Source: Adlercreutzia muris
GTDB taxonomy: Bacteria > Actinomycetota > Coriobacteriia > Coriobacteriales > Eggerthellaceae
DNA: 64,000 nucleotides
Assembly (NCBI RefSeq): GCF_008831045.1
Contig: NZ_WAJS01000016.1
Location: 1-64,000, forward strand
Direction of reading: 5' to 3'
Within the stretch, counting starts at the first letter, position 1, and the number at the start of each line of letters is the position of its first letter. The translations under genes and the position numbers were made by a program. The notes beneath the pieces are model-generated. The model was not told the DNA's origin, made no database searches, and saw nothing but the letters and a program-made list of their open reading frames with translations. Of the stretch, positions 51,708 through 62,127 are shown in pieces.

Positions 51708-53330
51708 TCAGTCTCGGGCGCGGTCGAGCATTTCCCGGGCATGGGCCAGGGAGGTCTCGGTGGTACTGCCCGACAGCAAGCGGGCGATTTCCGCGATGCG
51801 GGCATCCCCCTCGACCGGGGCGAGCTCGGTGCGGGGCTCGTCGCCGGCTGTCTTGGTGACGGTGTAATGGGCATCGGCCAGCACGGCCACCTGGGCCAGG
51901 TGGGTGATGACGATGACCTGATGGCTGGCGGCCAGCTCGGCGAGGACGGCGGCCAGGGCGTTGGCGGCGTTGCCGCCCACGCCGGCATCCACCTCGTCGA
52001 AGATGAGGGTCTCGGTGCCGTCGCGCTCGCCGAGCACCACCTTCACGGCCAACATGACGCGACTGATCTCGCCGCCGGAGGCGATGCGGGTGAGGGGGCG
52101 CGGCTGCATGGATTTGCTGGCCCGGAACTCGAAAGCGACAACGTCGGGGCCGCTGCGGCTCCACTGCTCGCGCGGCAGCTCGCCCACGGTGCAGAGCAGC
52201 TCGGCCCCGCCCATCTCCAGGCGCGCGAGCACGGCGTTCACGGCCTCTGCGAAGCGGGGGGCCGCGCCGCGCCGCGCCCCGTCGTAGGTCGCGGCCCGCT
52301 CGGCGAGGACCGCCTCCGCCGCGTCCCGCGCCCGCTGGGCCTCCTCGATGAGCCCATCGGCATCGTCGACGGCGGCCACGAGGGCGGCTGCCTCGTCCCA
52401 GCGGGCGAAGACCTCCTCCATGGTAGGACCGAAGCTGCGCATGAGGCCGGTGAGCTGGCCCATGCGCTCCTGGGCCTCGGCGAGGGAAGCGCCGTCGAAG
52501 TCGATGCCGTCGCAGTAGGCGGCCATGTCGCGGGCCACATCCTCGATGACGAAGGAGGCCTCGCGCAGGGACTGGGCGTAGGGGGCGAGGCTCTCGTCGG
52601 CCCGCGCAGCCTCGTCGATGAGCCCGATGGCGGCGTTCAGGGCATCGAGGGCCCCTTCGTCGCCGGACAGGGCCGCCGCCGCGCCGTGGGAGTTGCGGGC
52701 CAGCGTCTCGGCGTGCTCGGCCCGGGCGAGCCAGTCGCGCACCTCCTCGTACTCACCGCCCTGGGGGTTGGCGGATTCAATCTGCTGAAGGGTGAAGCGG
52801 GCCTCGTCGAGCTGGTTCGAGGAGGCGCTCGCCTGGGCCCGAACCTCTCGCAGGTGCGCCTCGGCCGCCTCGGCCGCCTCGAGGGCCGCCCGGTAGGCTC
52901 CGGCCGCCTCTGCAGTCTCGTCGGCCCAGGCGTCTAGGATGCGGCCGTGCTCGGCGGTCTTGAGGAGGGCCTGGTACTCGTGCTGCCCGCAGAGCTCGAT
53001 GAGGGGGCCGACGGTGGCCGCCAACTCGGAGACGCTGGCCATGGCCCCGTTGATGGAGGCGCGGGAGCGGCCGTCGGCCCCGACGCGGCGGGAGATGACG
53101 AGGTCGTCGGCTTCTCCCGGAGCGAAGAGCCGTCCGTCCACCTGGGCCCGCTCGGCCCCCTCGCGCACCACGGCGCTGTCGGCCCGCGCCCCCATGAGCA
53201 GCTTGCAGGCCGAGATGAGAGCGGTCTTGCCGGCGCCGGTCTCGCCGGTGAGCACGGTGAGGCGCGGGGAGGGGGCAAGGGCGGCCCTGCGGATGAGGGC
53301 GATGTCGCGCACGTGGATTTCGTCGATCAT
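51708..53330 (-). CDS. recN: DNA repair protein RecN
   Basis: The product is 540 residues, with ATG at 53330. RecN is an SMC-like ATPase in double-strand-break repair. Walker A GETGAGKT lies at 29-36, a long coiled-coil middle with the QHEYQALL segment follows, then the signature ASGGEISRVMLAVK and Walker B TLIFDEVDAGVGGNAA. The C-terminus has the VIVITHLAQVAVLADAH strand. It starts 12 bases after a PIN-domain gene and its antitoxin, so the three minus-strand genes appear to share one promoter at 54122-54150. Confidence 0.94.
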   Translation of the reverse strand: MIDEIHVRDIALIRRAALAPSPRLTVLTGETGAGKTALISACKLLMGARADSAVVREGAERAQVDGRLFAPGEADDLVISRRVGADGRSRASINGAMASVSELAATVGPLIELCGQHEYQALLKTAEHGRILDAWADETAEAAGAYRAALEAAEAAEAHLREVRAQASASSNQLDEARFTLQQIESANPQGGEYEEVRDWLARAEHAETLARNSHGAAAALSGDEGALDALNAAIGLIDEAARADESLAPYAQSLREASFVIEDVARDMAAYCDGIDFDGASLAEAQERMGQLTGLMRSFGPTMEEVFARWDEAAALVAAVDDADGLIEEAQRARDAAEAVLAERAATYDGARRGAAPRFAEAVNAVLARLEMGGAELLCTVGELPREQWSRSGPDVVAFEFRASKSMQPRPLTRIASGGEISRVMLAVKVVLGERDGTETLIFDEVDAGVGGNAANALAAVLAELAASHQVIVITHLAQVAVLADAHYTVTKTAGDEPRTELAPVEGDARIAEIARLLSGSTTETSLAHAREMLDRARD

Positions 53331-53342
53331 GGGGCGCCCTTT

Positions 53343-53789
53343 CTAGAAGTCGATGAGGTCGAAGACGATGCCCTGCTCCCGCTCGAGTACCTCGAAGAAC
53401 TCCTCGGGCTCCACCCGGCGGATGGGCCGTGAGATGTCGACGGGGCCGGTGCCCGTGATGATGAAGTCGGCCTGGATCTTGCGGGCGCAGGCCTCGGTCA
53501 GGGCCGTCTCGTAGGGAACGCCCCCGTGGTCGAGGGCGAAGCGCACGTCGCCGCCGTCTACGGAGCAGACCGACAGAAAGCCCATGGTAGAGCGCAGGGC
53601 CGATCGGGCCTCCCCGTCGGCCACGGCCGTGGCCAGGGCGCTGCGCACCCGCTCGAAGCTCGCCGCTCCCACCCACAACTCCGCTGTGCCCGTCAGTTCC
53701 AGGGCGTTGAGCTTGTTCCAGGCCTCGCGGGTCTGGGGTCTCTCGGCTACGAAATCGAGCAGCATGTCGCTATCAATGAACAATCGCAT
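53343..53789 (-). CDS. PIN-domain protein, probable toxin
   Basis: This 148-residue protein starts with ATG at 53789 after GAGGAGATG. It has a PIN-fold N-terminus, MRLFIDSDMLLDFVAERP, with the first acidic residue in FIDSDM. Further acidic positions are FERVRSALATAVADGE and the closing KIQADFIITGTGPVDISR. PIN proteins of VapC type are RNases and toxins. The gene begins two bases after the antitoxin stop, as expected for a toxin-antitoxin pair. Activity is inferred. Confidence 0.75.
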   Translation of the reverse strand: MRLFIDSDMLLDFVAERPQTREAWNKLNALELTGTAELWVGAASFERVRSALATAVADGEARSALRSTMGFLSVCSVDGGDVRFALDHGGVPYETALTEACARKIQADFIITGTGPVDISRPIRRVEPEEFFEVLEREQGIVFDLIDF

Positions 53790-53791
53790 GG

Positions 53792-54097
53792 CTACATCTC
53801 CTCGGGACAATCGGGCTCAAAGGCCGCAAGGGCCGGCCCCTCGGGGCCCCAGAATGTGGCGGGAACGCTGCGAGTGGCGTGGCGCAGGCGAAAGCGCAAC
53901 TCGTTGACTTGCGCGTCGGTGAGCGTGATGCGCAGGGGCTGTTCGCTCGGCTGCGGGTCGGGCAGCTGCCCGGTGCGCAGCACGTAATCATAGGCGGCGT
54001 TCACCAGCTCAGTGGGGGATGAACCGATGGAGCGCAGCTGCGCATTGACTTGATCCCGAATCTCCACGGGGACTCGGGCGGTGACCATGGCATGCAT
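53792..54097 (-). CDS. RelB/DinJ-like antitoxin
   Basis: This 101-residue protein starts with ATG at 54097 after GGAGGCACC. The N-terminus MHAMVTARVPVEIRDQVNAQ then GSSPTELVNAAYDYV has the ribbon-helix-helix pattern of RelB/DinJ antitoxins. The C-terminal part would wrap the toxin. Such proteins usually repress their own promoter. The partner is a PIN protein, a less usual combination than RelE/YafQ. The promoter is at 54122-54150. Confidence 0.75.
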   Translation of the reverse strand: MHAMVTARVPVEIRDQVNAQLRSIGSSPTELVNAAYDYVLRTGQLPDPQPSEQPLRITLTDAQVNELRFRLRHATRSVPATFWGPEGPALAAFEPDCPEEM

Positions 54098-54121
54098 GGT
54101 GCCTCCTTTCCGTATGGACGC

Positions 54122-54150
54122 AGTGTAGGGGAAGGGAGTAAAAAAATCAA
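54122..54150 (-). promoter_or_regulatory. Promoter of the antitoxin-toxin-recN unit
   Basis: On the minus strand TTGATT (54145-54150) and TACACT (54122-54127) are 17 bases apart, 25 bases before the antitoxin start. The surrounding A+T-rich stretch contrasts with the rest of the window and may include the antitoxin operator. Confidence 0.7.
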
Positions 54151-54169
54151 TAGTAATACGAACAAACAT

Positions 54170-54198
54170 TTGCATTACATGGAAGATTCTGGTATCGT
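54170..54198 (+). promoter_or_regulatory. Promoter of the coiled-coil secreted protein gene
   Basis: TTGCAT (54170-54175) and TATCGT (54193-54198) are separated by 17 bases and face away from the antitoxin promoter, so the two are divergent. Confidence 0.5.
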
Positions 54199-54281
54199 GC
54201 AGCGAGGGGCGGGACGCTCGGTCGTGTCTTTTTCGGCAAGACGCTTGTCAGCAACCGTATTATTCGGGAAGATAAAGCGAT

Positions 54282-55523
54282 ATGTCACGGGCCGCCTCCT
54301 CGGAAACGGGGAACCGGTCCGGAGAATGTCAGCGCAACGAAAGGGATGCCTTGGTATACCTGCAACGACAAGGACGGCGCTTGATCGCGGGCTTCATGGC
54401 GATCCTGCTCGCCTGCTCCCTGGCGGCGCTCGCGCCCGTATCCGCTTTGGCGAACCCGGCCGACGATGCCCAGGCTGCCGTTGACGATGCCCAAGCCACG
54501 CTTGATGCGGCCGAGTCGCGCATGGCCGAGATAAACGAGGAGTATGAGCAGCTCACGGCCGAGGTGGAGCGTCTGCAGCAGCAGATCGACGACACCGCGG
54601 CCTCCGCTCTCGAGGCCCAGCAGGCGATGCTGGAGGGACGCTCCGTCTTGGAATCAGTGGCCGTGGGGGAGTACCGGGATGGCAGTTCTCTGGGACTGCT
54701 CGGCCTGGTGCTCGACTCGAAGAACTTCGATGATCTGCTGCGCAATATGGAGTACGTCAACCAGATCATGGCCTATCAGGCCGAGGAGATCGCCGAGCAG
54801 AAGGAGCGCAAGCGCGCCTTCGATGAGGTCTCCGACGAGCTGAACGCCCAGAAGAACGAGCAGGAGCAGGCCCTGGCCGCCCAGGAAGAGAAGCGGGCCC
54901 AGGCCGAGGCCGTCGTCCAGGGCGCCACCGAGCGCCTGGCCGGCGCCAAGGAGGACCAGGCGGCCCGGCTGGCCGAGCTGGCCGCCCAGGCCGAGGCCCT
55001 GCGTCAGCAGCAGGCTCAGGCCGAGGCTGCTGCGGCTGATAATGTGGAAGAGAGCCCCGATGCCAACACCGGCGATCGCGAGCCGGTCGTCTCCGACGAC
55101 GAGCCAGTGACGTCCGACCCCGACGAGGGTTCCGGGGGCTCCGGTTCCGGCTCGGGCTCCGATTCCGAGTCCTCGGGCTCGGGGTCGTCCAACGAGGGGT
55201 GGCTTTCGGGCACCGCATCGGCCTACGGCGGCAGCACCGATCCGTCCACGCCCAACCCGGGCACCACGGCCACGGGCGCCATCTGCGACGATAACTCCAT
55301 GGGCGTGGCCGTTCCCAAGTCGATGCCCAACTACCGCAGCTACTTCGGCCGCACCGTGGAGATCCGCTACGGCGGCATGACCGTGTACGCTACGGTGAAC
55401 GACTGCGGCTCCATGGGCGGCGGCAGCCGCGTGCTCGATCTGCAGCCCGGCGTATGGAAGGCCTTCGGCTTCTCCAGCTGCCGCGACTGGGGCCTGCGCA
55501 CGGTGAAGTACCGCTTCCTGTAG
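54282..55523 (+). CDS. Secreted coiled-coil protein with a C-terminal 3D/RlpA-like domain
   Basis: The product is 413 residues. A signal peptide-like hydrophobic stretch (about 35-57, LIAGFMAILLACSLAALAP, cleavage near ALA-NP) is preceded by an unusually long polar start, so a later start is possible. A PcsB/CwlO-like coiled coil fills about 60-255 with a LGLLGLVLDSKNFDDLLRNM segment. A Ser/Gly/Asp-rich linker follows. The C-terminal 95 residues are a double-psi barrel of the 3D/RlpA kind: GTASAYGG, TATGAICDDNSMGVAVP, VNDCGSMGGGSRVLDLQPG. Similar proteins act in cell-wall turnover; the exact enzyme activity is not established. Confidence 0.8.
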   Translation: MSRAASSETGNRSGECQRNERDALVYLQRQGRRLIAGFMAILLACSLAALAPVSALANPADDAQAAVDDAQATLDAAESRMAEINEEYEQLTAEVERLQQQIDDTAASALEAQQAMLEGRSVLESVAVGEYRDGSSLGLLGLVLDSKNFDDLLRNMEYVNQIMAYQAEEIAEQKERKRAFDEVSDELNAQKNEQEQALAAQEEKRAQAEAVVQGATERLAGAKEDQAARLAELAAQAEALRQQQAQAEAAAADNVEESPDANTGDREPVVSDDEPVTSDPDEGSGGSGSGSGSDSESSGSGSSNEGWLSGTASAYGGSTDPSTPNPGTTATGAICDDNSMGVAVPKSMPNYRSYFGRTVEIRYGGMTVYATVNDCGSMGGGSRVLDLQPGVWKAFGFSSCRDWGLRTVKYRFL

Positions 55524-55585
55524 CGTCGCGGCCGCCTCCCGCGGTCTCTGCGGGGATTGCGGTGGTCGCACCGCAAGAAGTGCGC

Positions 55586-55591
55586 TATACT
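55586..55591 (+). promoter_or_regulatory. -10 element of pheST
   Basis: TATACT lies just upstream of the T-box leader. A clear -35 is not seen. Confidence 0.45.
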
Positions 55592-55925
55592 GCACTGCTA
55601 CATGCGATGACGAAGATAAGGCTCGCAGGCTGAGATCACCAGAGAAGGGCCCCCTGGCTGAAAGGGCCCGATCGGAGGCGCGAGACCAGTTCCCTTCCGA
55701 GCAGCGCCCTTGAACCCGGCAATCCGCGTTGCGGCGCCGGCCAGTAGGGGGCGACGGCTCGCTCCCGTGACCGAGCGCAACGAGCGGGCGATGGCGCCCC
55801 CGGCCGAGGGCCGGACGGAGCCATGGCCAACCGAGGTGGTACCGCGAGAGCCCTCTCTCGTCCTTGGGTTTCGGAGACGTGTCTCCGGCCAAGGCGGGAG
55901 AGGGCTCTTTTCTATAGGTTCGATG
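55592..55925 (+). promoter_or_regulatory. T-box leader of pheS-pheT
   Basis: The conserved T-box sequence GGTGGTACCGCG lies at 55835-55846. It is followed by a composite terminator whose outer stem is GAGCCCTCTC (55848-55857) and GAGAGGGCTC (55898-55907), with inner stems CCTTGG/CCAAGG (55862-55867, 55889-55894) and GGAGAC/GTCTCC (55873-55878, 55881-55886), ending in TTTTCT. The upstream 240 bases hold several stems expected for stem I and II/IIA/B. Uncharged tRNA-Phe should favour the antiterminator and let transcription continue. I cannot place the UUC specifier with certainty; a TTC lies near 55687 in the stem I region. Confidence 0.85.
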
Positions 55926-55946
55926 TACGAGAAAGGGAAGGCAGAT

Positions 55947-57008
55947 ATGGCAATCGCAGAGGAGCTCGCGGCGCTGCGCGAGAGCACCCTGGCCGCCATC
56001 GAGGCGGCGGCCGACTCGACGGCCCTCGACGGGGTGCGCGTGGCGGTGCTGGGCAAGTCCGGCAGCCTGACCGGCTATCTCCGCTCCATGGGATCGGTCC
56101 CCCCCGAGGAGCGGGCGAGCGTGGGTAAGGCCGTGAACGAGGCCCGCGTGGAAGTGGAGGAGGCCCTGGCAGCCCGCAAGGCCGTGCTCGATGCCGCGGA
56201 GCTCTCCGCCGCCATCGACGAGGCGGCCGTGGACGTGACGCTGCCCGGCCGTGCCCAGCAGATGGGCACGCGCCACCTCATCAACGGCATCATCGACGAG
56301 ATCTCCGATATCTTCTTGGGCCTGGGCTACAAGGTGGTCGAGGGCACCGAGGTCGAGACCGACTACTACAACTTCACGGCCCTGAACGCCCCGGCCGATC
56401 ATCCGAGCCGCTCCATGCAGGACACCTTCTACGTGCGCGACCTGTCCGGCGACGCGGCTCGGGTGCGCGGCGAGTCCGACGTGCTCCTGCGCACCCAGAC
56501 CTCCGGCGTGCAGGTGCACACCATGGAGGACTGGGACCTGCCCATCTACATGGTCGCCCCGGGCAAGGTGTACCGCCGCGACGTGGCCGACCCGTCGCAT
56601 TTGCCCCAGTTCCACCAGATCGAGGGCCTCGTGGTCGATCGGGGCATCACCTTCGGCGACTTGAAGGGCACCCTCGACTACCTGTGCAAGCAGATCTTCG
56701 GCCCCGAGCGCAAGACCCGTTTCCGCGCCCATTACTTCCCCTTCACCGAGCCCTCGGCCGAGGCGGACGTGAGCTGCGGCATCTGCCACGGCGAGGGCTG
56801 TCGCATGTGCAAGGGCACCGGCTGGATCGAGATCCTCGGCTGCGGCATGGTGGATCCCAACGTGCTGTCCATGAGCGGCATCGATCCGGAGGAGTACTCC
56901 GGCTTCGCCTTCGGCATGGGAGTGGAGCGCATCGCCTGCCTGAAGTACGACGTGCCCGACCTGCGCATGCTGCTCGAGGGCGACATGCGTTTCCTGCGTC
57001 AGTTCTAG
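55947..57008 (+). CDS. pheS: Phenylalanyl-tRNA synthetase alpha subunit
   Basis: The product is 353 residues; the ATG at 55947 follows GAAAGGGAAGG. An N-terminal coiled-coil tRNA-binding arm (about 1-90) precedes the class II core. Motif 2 reads PGKVYRRDVADPSHLPQFHQIEGLVVD, and motif 3 GFAFGMGVERIACLKY. A Cys-rich insert (SCGICHGEGCRMCKGTGWIE) sits between them. It forms an alpha2beta2 enzyme with PheT, encoded 15 bases downstream. Expression is under T-box control. Confidence 0.96.
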   Translation: MAIAEELAALRESTLAAIEAAADSTALDGVRVAVLGKSGSLTGYLRSMGSVPPEERASVGKAVNEARVEVEEALAARKAVLDAAELSAAIDEAAVDVTLPGRAQQMGTRHLINGIIDEISDIFLGLGYKVVEGTEVETDYYNFTALNAPADHPSRSMQDTFYVRDLSGDAARVRGESDVLLRTQTSGVQVHTMEDWDLPIYMVAPGKVYRRDVADPSHLPQFHQIEGLVVDRGITFGDLKGTLDYLCKQIFGPERKTRFRAHYFPFTEPSAEADVSCGICHGEGCRMCKGTGWIEILGCGMVDPNVLSMSGIDPEEYSGFAFGMGVERIACLKYDVPDLRMLLEGDMRFLRQF

Positions 57009-57023
57009 GAGAGGAATGAAGCT

Positions 57024-59474
57024 ATGAAAGTATCTTTGAAGTGGCTTTCGGAATATACGCAGGTGCCGGGCGATTTGAAGGCGTTCTGCGACCGGCTCGA
57101 TCTGACGGGCACGGGCGTGGAAGGCGTCGAGCAGACCGGCGAGGCCTTTGAGGGCGTTGTCGTGGGGCACGTGCTCACTTGCGAGCCCCATCCCGATTCC
57201 GACCACATGCACGTGGTGACCGCGGACGTGGGGGCCGGCGAGCCGGTGCAGATCGTCTGCGGCGCCCCGAACATCGCCGCGGGCATCAAGGTGCCCGTGG
57301 CCTGCGTCGGCGCGGTGCTGCCCGGCGATTTCAAGATCAAGAAGTCGAAGCTACGCGGTGTCGTCAGCTGCGGCATGTGCTGCTCCCAGCGGGAGCTGGG
57401 CCTCGGCTCCGACCATTCGGGCATCTGGATCCTGCCCGAGGAGACCCCCGTGGGCACCCCTGTGGCCGAGGTGATCGGCTCGGGCGACACGGTGCTCGAT
57501 CTGGAGATCACCCCCAACCGCCCCGACTGCCTGTCGGTGGTGGGCATGGCCCGGGAAGTGGGGGCCATGTACCAGCAGCCGGTGACCTACCCCCTGGCCG
57601 ACGACGTGGCGAAGCTCGCCGCCGTCGCAGCCGGCGAGGATGTGGCCGCCGCCGTCACCGTGGAGGTGCCCGACAGCGAGCGCTGCTGTCGGTACACGGC
57701 CCGGGTCATCGACAACGTGAAGGTGGGCCCCTCGCCCGATTGGCTCGCCGAGCGCGTGAGCGCCGCCGGCGGCCGCCCCATCAACAACGTGGTGGATGTG
57801 ACCAACTACATCCTCTACCTCTACGGCCAGCCCCTGCACGCCTTCGACTTCGACACCCTGCGCGACGGCGACGGGCGCGTGCGCATCATCGTGCGCGGCG
57901 CTGCCGAGGGGGAGCGGCTTGTCACCCTCGATGGGGTGGAGCGCGTTCTTTCCGAGGACATGACCGTCATCGCCACCCCCGAGCGGGCCATGGCCCTGGC
58001 CGGTGTCATGGGCGGCCTGGACACCGAGGTGACCGAGGCCACCACGACGGTGCTGCTGGAGTCGGCGGACTTCTGCAACGGTCGCACTTCCCGCACGAGC
58101 CGCAACCTCGGCCTTATCTCCGAGTCCTCCATGCGCTACGAGCGCGGGGTGGACGAGAACCTGACCGAGCTTGTCTCCCAGGCCGCGGCGGCCCTGCTCG
58201 CCGAGGTGTCCGGGGGCACCGTGCGCCCGGGTGTGGTGGACGTGTACGGCCGGCCGGCCGAGGCGCGCCCGCTCACTTTCCGCATCGACCGCTTCAACGC
58301 CATGATGGGCGCCGATATTCCCGCCGATTTCATTGAGGACATCCTCGTGCGCCTCGGCTGTGCCGTGGAGGCCACGGGCGAGGCCGCGGTGCTCTCGGTG
58401 CTGGCCCCCACCTTCCGTCCCGACCTGGAGCGCGAGATCGACTTGTACGAGGAAGTGCTGCGCCTGTGGGGCATGGACCGCATCGAGCCGACGTTGCCCG
58501 GCGGCCGCGAGCGCGTGGGCGCCCGCACCCCCGAGCAGGAGACGCTGCGGCTGGTGAACGCCGTGCTGCGGGCCTCGGGCCTCAACGAGACCATGACCTA
58601 CTCCTTCGCCGAGCCCGGCGACGTAGAGCGGCTGCGCCTACCCGCCGACGGCCTCGGCCTGGCGGTGGAGCTGCTGAACCCGCTCAATGCCGACCAGTCG
58701 GTCATGCGCCAGTCCATCGTGCCGAACCTGCTGCGGTCGGTGGCCTACAACCAGGCCCGCGGCGTGAAGAACATCCAGCTCTACGAGATCGGCACGGTGT
58801 TCTCGGCCGCCGAGGGGCGCAAGAAGGCCAAGGAGCGCAAGAAGCTCGCCGCCGTCATGGCCGGCTCCATGGGGGATGCGGCCTGGAACGCGCCGGCGGT
58901 GCCCTTCGACTTCTTCGACGGCAAGGGTGTGCTGGAGAACCTGGCCCGCGAGCTGGCGTGCCCCAAGGTGCGCTTCCGGGCCCTGGCCGCCGATGAGGCG
59001 CCCCAGCTGCAGCCCGGCCGGGCCGCCGAGATGCTCTCCGGCGGCGCCGTCATCGGCTGGGTCGGCGAGGTGCACCCGCTTGTGTGCGACGCCTTCGACG
59101 CGATGGCGCCGGTGGTGGCCTTCGAGCTGGACGTGGCGGCCCTCGTGAAGGCGGCCCGTCCCGCCCGCGACTACGTGGCCGTGCCCACCTTCCCGGCCGT
59201 GGTGGTGGACCAGGCCTTCGTGGTGGGGGAGGACGTGACCCACGAGAAGCTCGTGCAGGTGATGACCTCGGCCGGCGGCAAGCTGCTGGAATCGGTGGCC
59301 CTGTTCGACGTGTACCGCGACGAGGAGCGCGTGGGGGCGGGCAAGAAGTCCATGGCCTACACCCTCACCTACCGCGCCGCCGATCGCACCCTCACGGGCG
59401 AGGAAGTGGAGCGGGCCCACGGCAAGCTGGTGGCCAAGGTGGAGAAGGCCTGCGGCGCCGAGGTGCGCGGCTAG
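57024..59474 (+). CDS. pheT: Phenylalanyl-tRNA synthetase beta subunit
   Basis: The product is 816 residues. Domains in order: OB-fold/EMAP-like tRNA-binding (about 40-155, VVGHVLTCEPHPDSDHMHV), the B3/B4 editing domain (LDLEITPNRPDCLSVVGMAREVG, PINNVVDVTNYILYLYGQPLHAFD), B5 (RIDRFNAMMGADIPADFI), a degenerate class II core and the C-terminal ferredoxin-like anticodon domain (FPAVVVDQAFVV to YRAADRTLTGEEVE). Length and order are normal. It clears misacylated Tyr-tRNA-Phe and completes the synthetase. It ends at a convergent terminator. Confidence 0.96.
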   Translation: MKVSLKWLSEYTQVPGDLKAFCDRLDLTGTGVEGVEQTGEAFEGVVVGHVLTCEPHPDSDHMHVVTADVGAGEPVQIVCGAPNIAAGIKVPVACVGAVLPGDFKIKKSKLRGVVSCGMCCSQRELGLGSDHSGIWILPEETPVGTPVAEVIGSGDTVLDLEITPNRPDCLSVVGMAREVGAMYQQPVTYPLADDVAKLAAVAAGEDVAAAVTVEVPDSERCCRYTARVIDNVKVGPSPDWLAERVSAAGGRPINNVVDVTNYILYLYGQPLHAFDFDTLRDGDGRVRIIVRGAAEGERLVTLDGVERVLSEDMTVIATPERAMALAGVMGGLDTEVTEATTTVLLESADFCNGRTSRTSRNLGLISESSMRYERGVDENLTELVSQAAAALLAEVSGGTVRPGVVDVYGRPAEARPLTFRIDRFNAMMGADIPADFIEDILVRLGCAVEATGEAAVLSVLAPTFRPDLEREIDLYEEVLRLWGMDRIEPTLPGGRERVGARTPEQETLRLVNAVLRASGLNETMTYSFAEPGDVERLRLPADGLGLAVELLNPLNADQSVMRQSIVPNLLRSVAYNQARGVKNIQLYEIGTVFSAAEGRKKAKERKKLAAVMAGSMGDAAWNAPAVPFDFFDGKGVLENLARELACPKVRFRALAADEAPQLQPGRAAEMLSGGAVIGWVGEVHPLVCDAFDAMAPVVAFELDVAALVKAARPARDYVAVPTFPAVVVDQAFVVGEDVTHEKLVQVMTSAGGKLLESVALFDVYRDEERVGAGKKSMAYTLTYRAADRTLTGEEVERAHGKLVAKVEKACGAEVRG

Positions 59475-59483
59475 CGGTTAGGA

Positions 59484-59509
59484 GGCGGCCGGGGCTACTC
59501 CCGGCCGCC
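59484..59509. terminator. Shared terminator between pheT and acpS
   Basis: GGCGGCCGGG (59484-59493) and its perfect complement (59500-59509) enclose a six-base loop. The hairpin overlaps the acpS stop codon and sits between convergent genes. T tracts are weak on both sides. Confidence 0.6.
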
Positions 59510-60049
59510 CTCGTTTGCGGGGAGCTCGTCAAGAAACGAGCGGGCCTCCTTGAACTGACGGGTCAGCTCCTCCATGGGGTCGCGCCGGCGCTTTTGGGCG
59601 GCCACGGACTCGTCGGTGATGGCCATGGCGCAGGCCACGGCGTCGGTGTGCGTGTAGGACAGCGAGATGGGGATCTCGCGTACCCCCATCTCCCGGGCCA
59701 CCTCCCGGGCCCGGCCCGTGAGCACCACGTAGGGGCGCCCCTTGCTCGTGCGGCGCACCTCCACGTCGAGCCAGCCGATGCCCTCGGAGAACCCCGTTCC
59801 CAGGGCCTTGAGCACCGCCTCCTTGGCGGCGAAGCGGGTGGCGTAGTGCACCTCCGGGTGGGCGTGGCCGTCGCAGTAGGCCCGCTCGGCGGCGGAGTAG
59901 ACCTTCTCGGTGAAGGCGGGAGAGCGCTTGATGATGCGGGCCATGCGCTCGATCTCCACGATATCGACGCCGAGGCCCACCGAATCGCTCGCCACGGCCA
60001 TGGACAGGGCACCGTCGACGATAGCCTGGGATTTCTTGGATCGGGCCAC
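59495..60049 (-). CDS. acpS: Holo-[acyl-carrier-protein] synthase
   Basis: This 184-residue enzyme transfers 4'-phosphopantetheine from CoA to ACP. The GTG start at 60049 follows AAAGG. AcpS motifs: VGLGVDIVEIERMARII with the metal-binding Asp, FAAKEAVLKALGTGF with the catalytic Glu and Lys, and ISLSYTHTDAVACAMAI. It is longer than the usual 120-140 residues because of a polar N-terminal stretch and a charged C-terminal tail (KRRRDPMEELTRQFKEA). Confidence 0.93.
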   Translation of the reverse strand: MARSKKSQAIVDGALSMAVASDSVGLGVDIVEIERMARIIKRSPAFTEKVYSAAERAYCDGHAHPEVHYATRFAAKEAVLKALGTGFSEGIGWLDVEVRRTSKGRPYVVLTGRAREVAREMGVREIPISLSYTHTDAVACAMAITDESVAAQKRRRDPMEELTRQFKEARSFLDELPANEGGRE

Positions 60050-60189
60050 AATGCCGCCTTTCCTTGGGAGTGCCGGGGAGGAGGGAGCCGGCTCGCCGGT
60101 CGCGCCGTCTCCGTGTCGCCCGCCATTCTACCAGATGCGCCCCGTGCGCACGTTTCGTGAAACGGGGCGCGGCATTCTGCCCGCGACGG

Positions 60190-60195
60190 TACAAT
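60190..60195 (+). promoter_or_regulatory. -10 element of glmS
   Basis: TACAAT lies 63 bases before the glmS start. The leader is too short for a glmS ribozyme, and none of its core is seen. Confidence 0.35.
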
Positions 60196-60258
60196 GATGC
60201 GAATCACCGACAAGAACGAGGGGCGCTCCGGTGCGTCCCGTTTCCAAAGGAGCAACCT

Positions 60259-62106
<1,848 letters not shown>

Positions 62107-62127
62107 CTCCTCGGGCGGCCGGCGACC

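Noticed and set aside
60196-60258. A glmS ribozyme in the leader
   Set aside because: Only about 60 bases lie between the probable promoter and the start, and no ribozyme core is recognisable.
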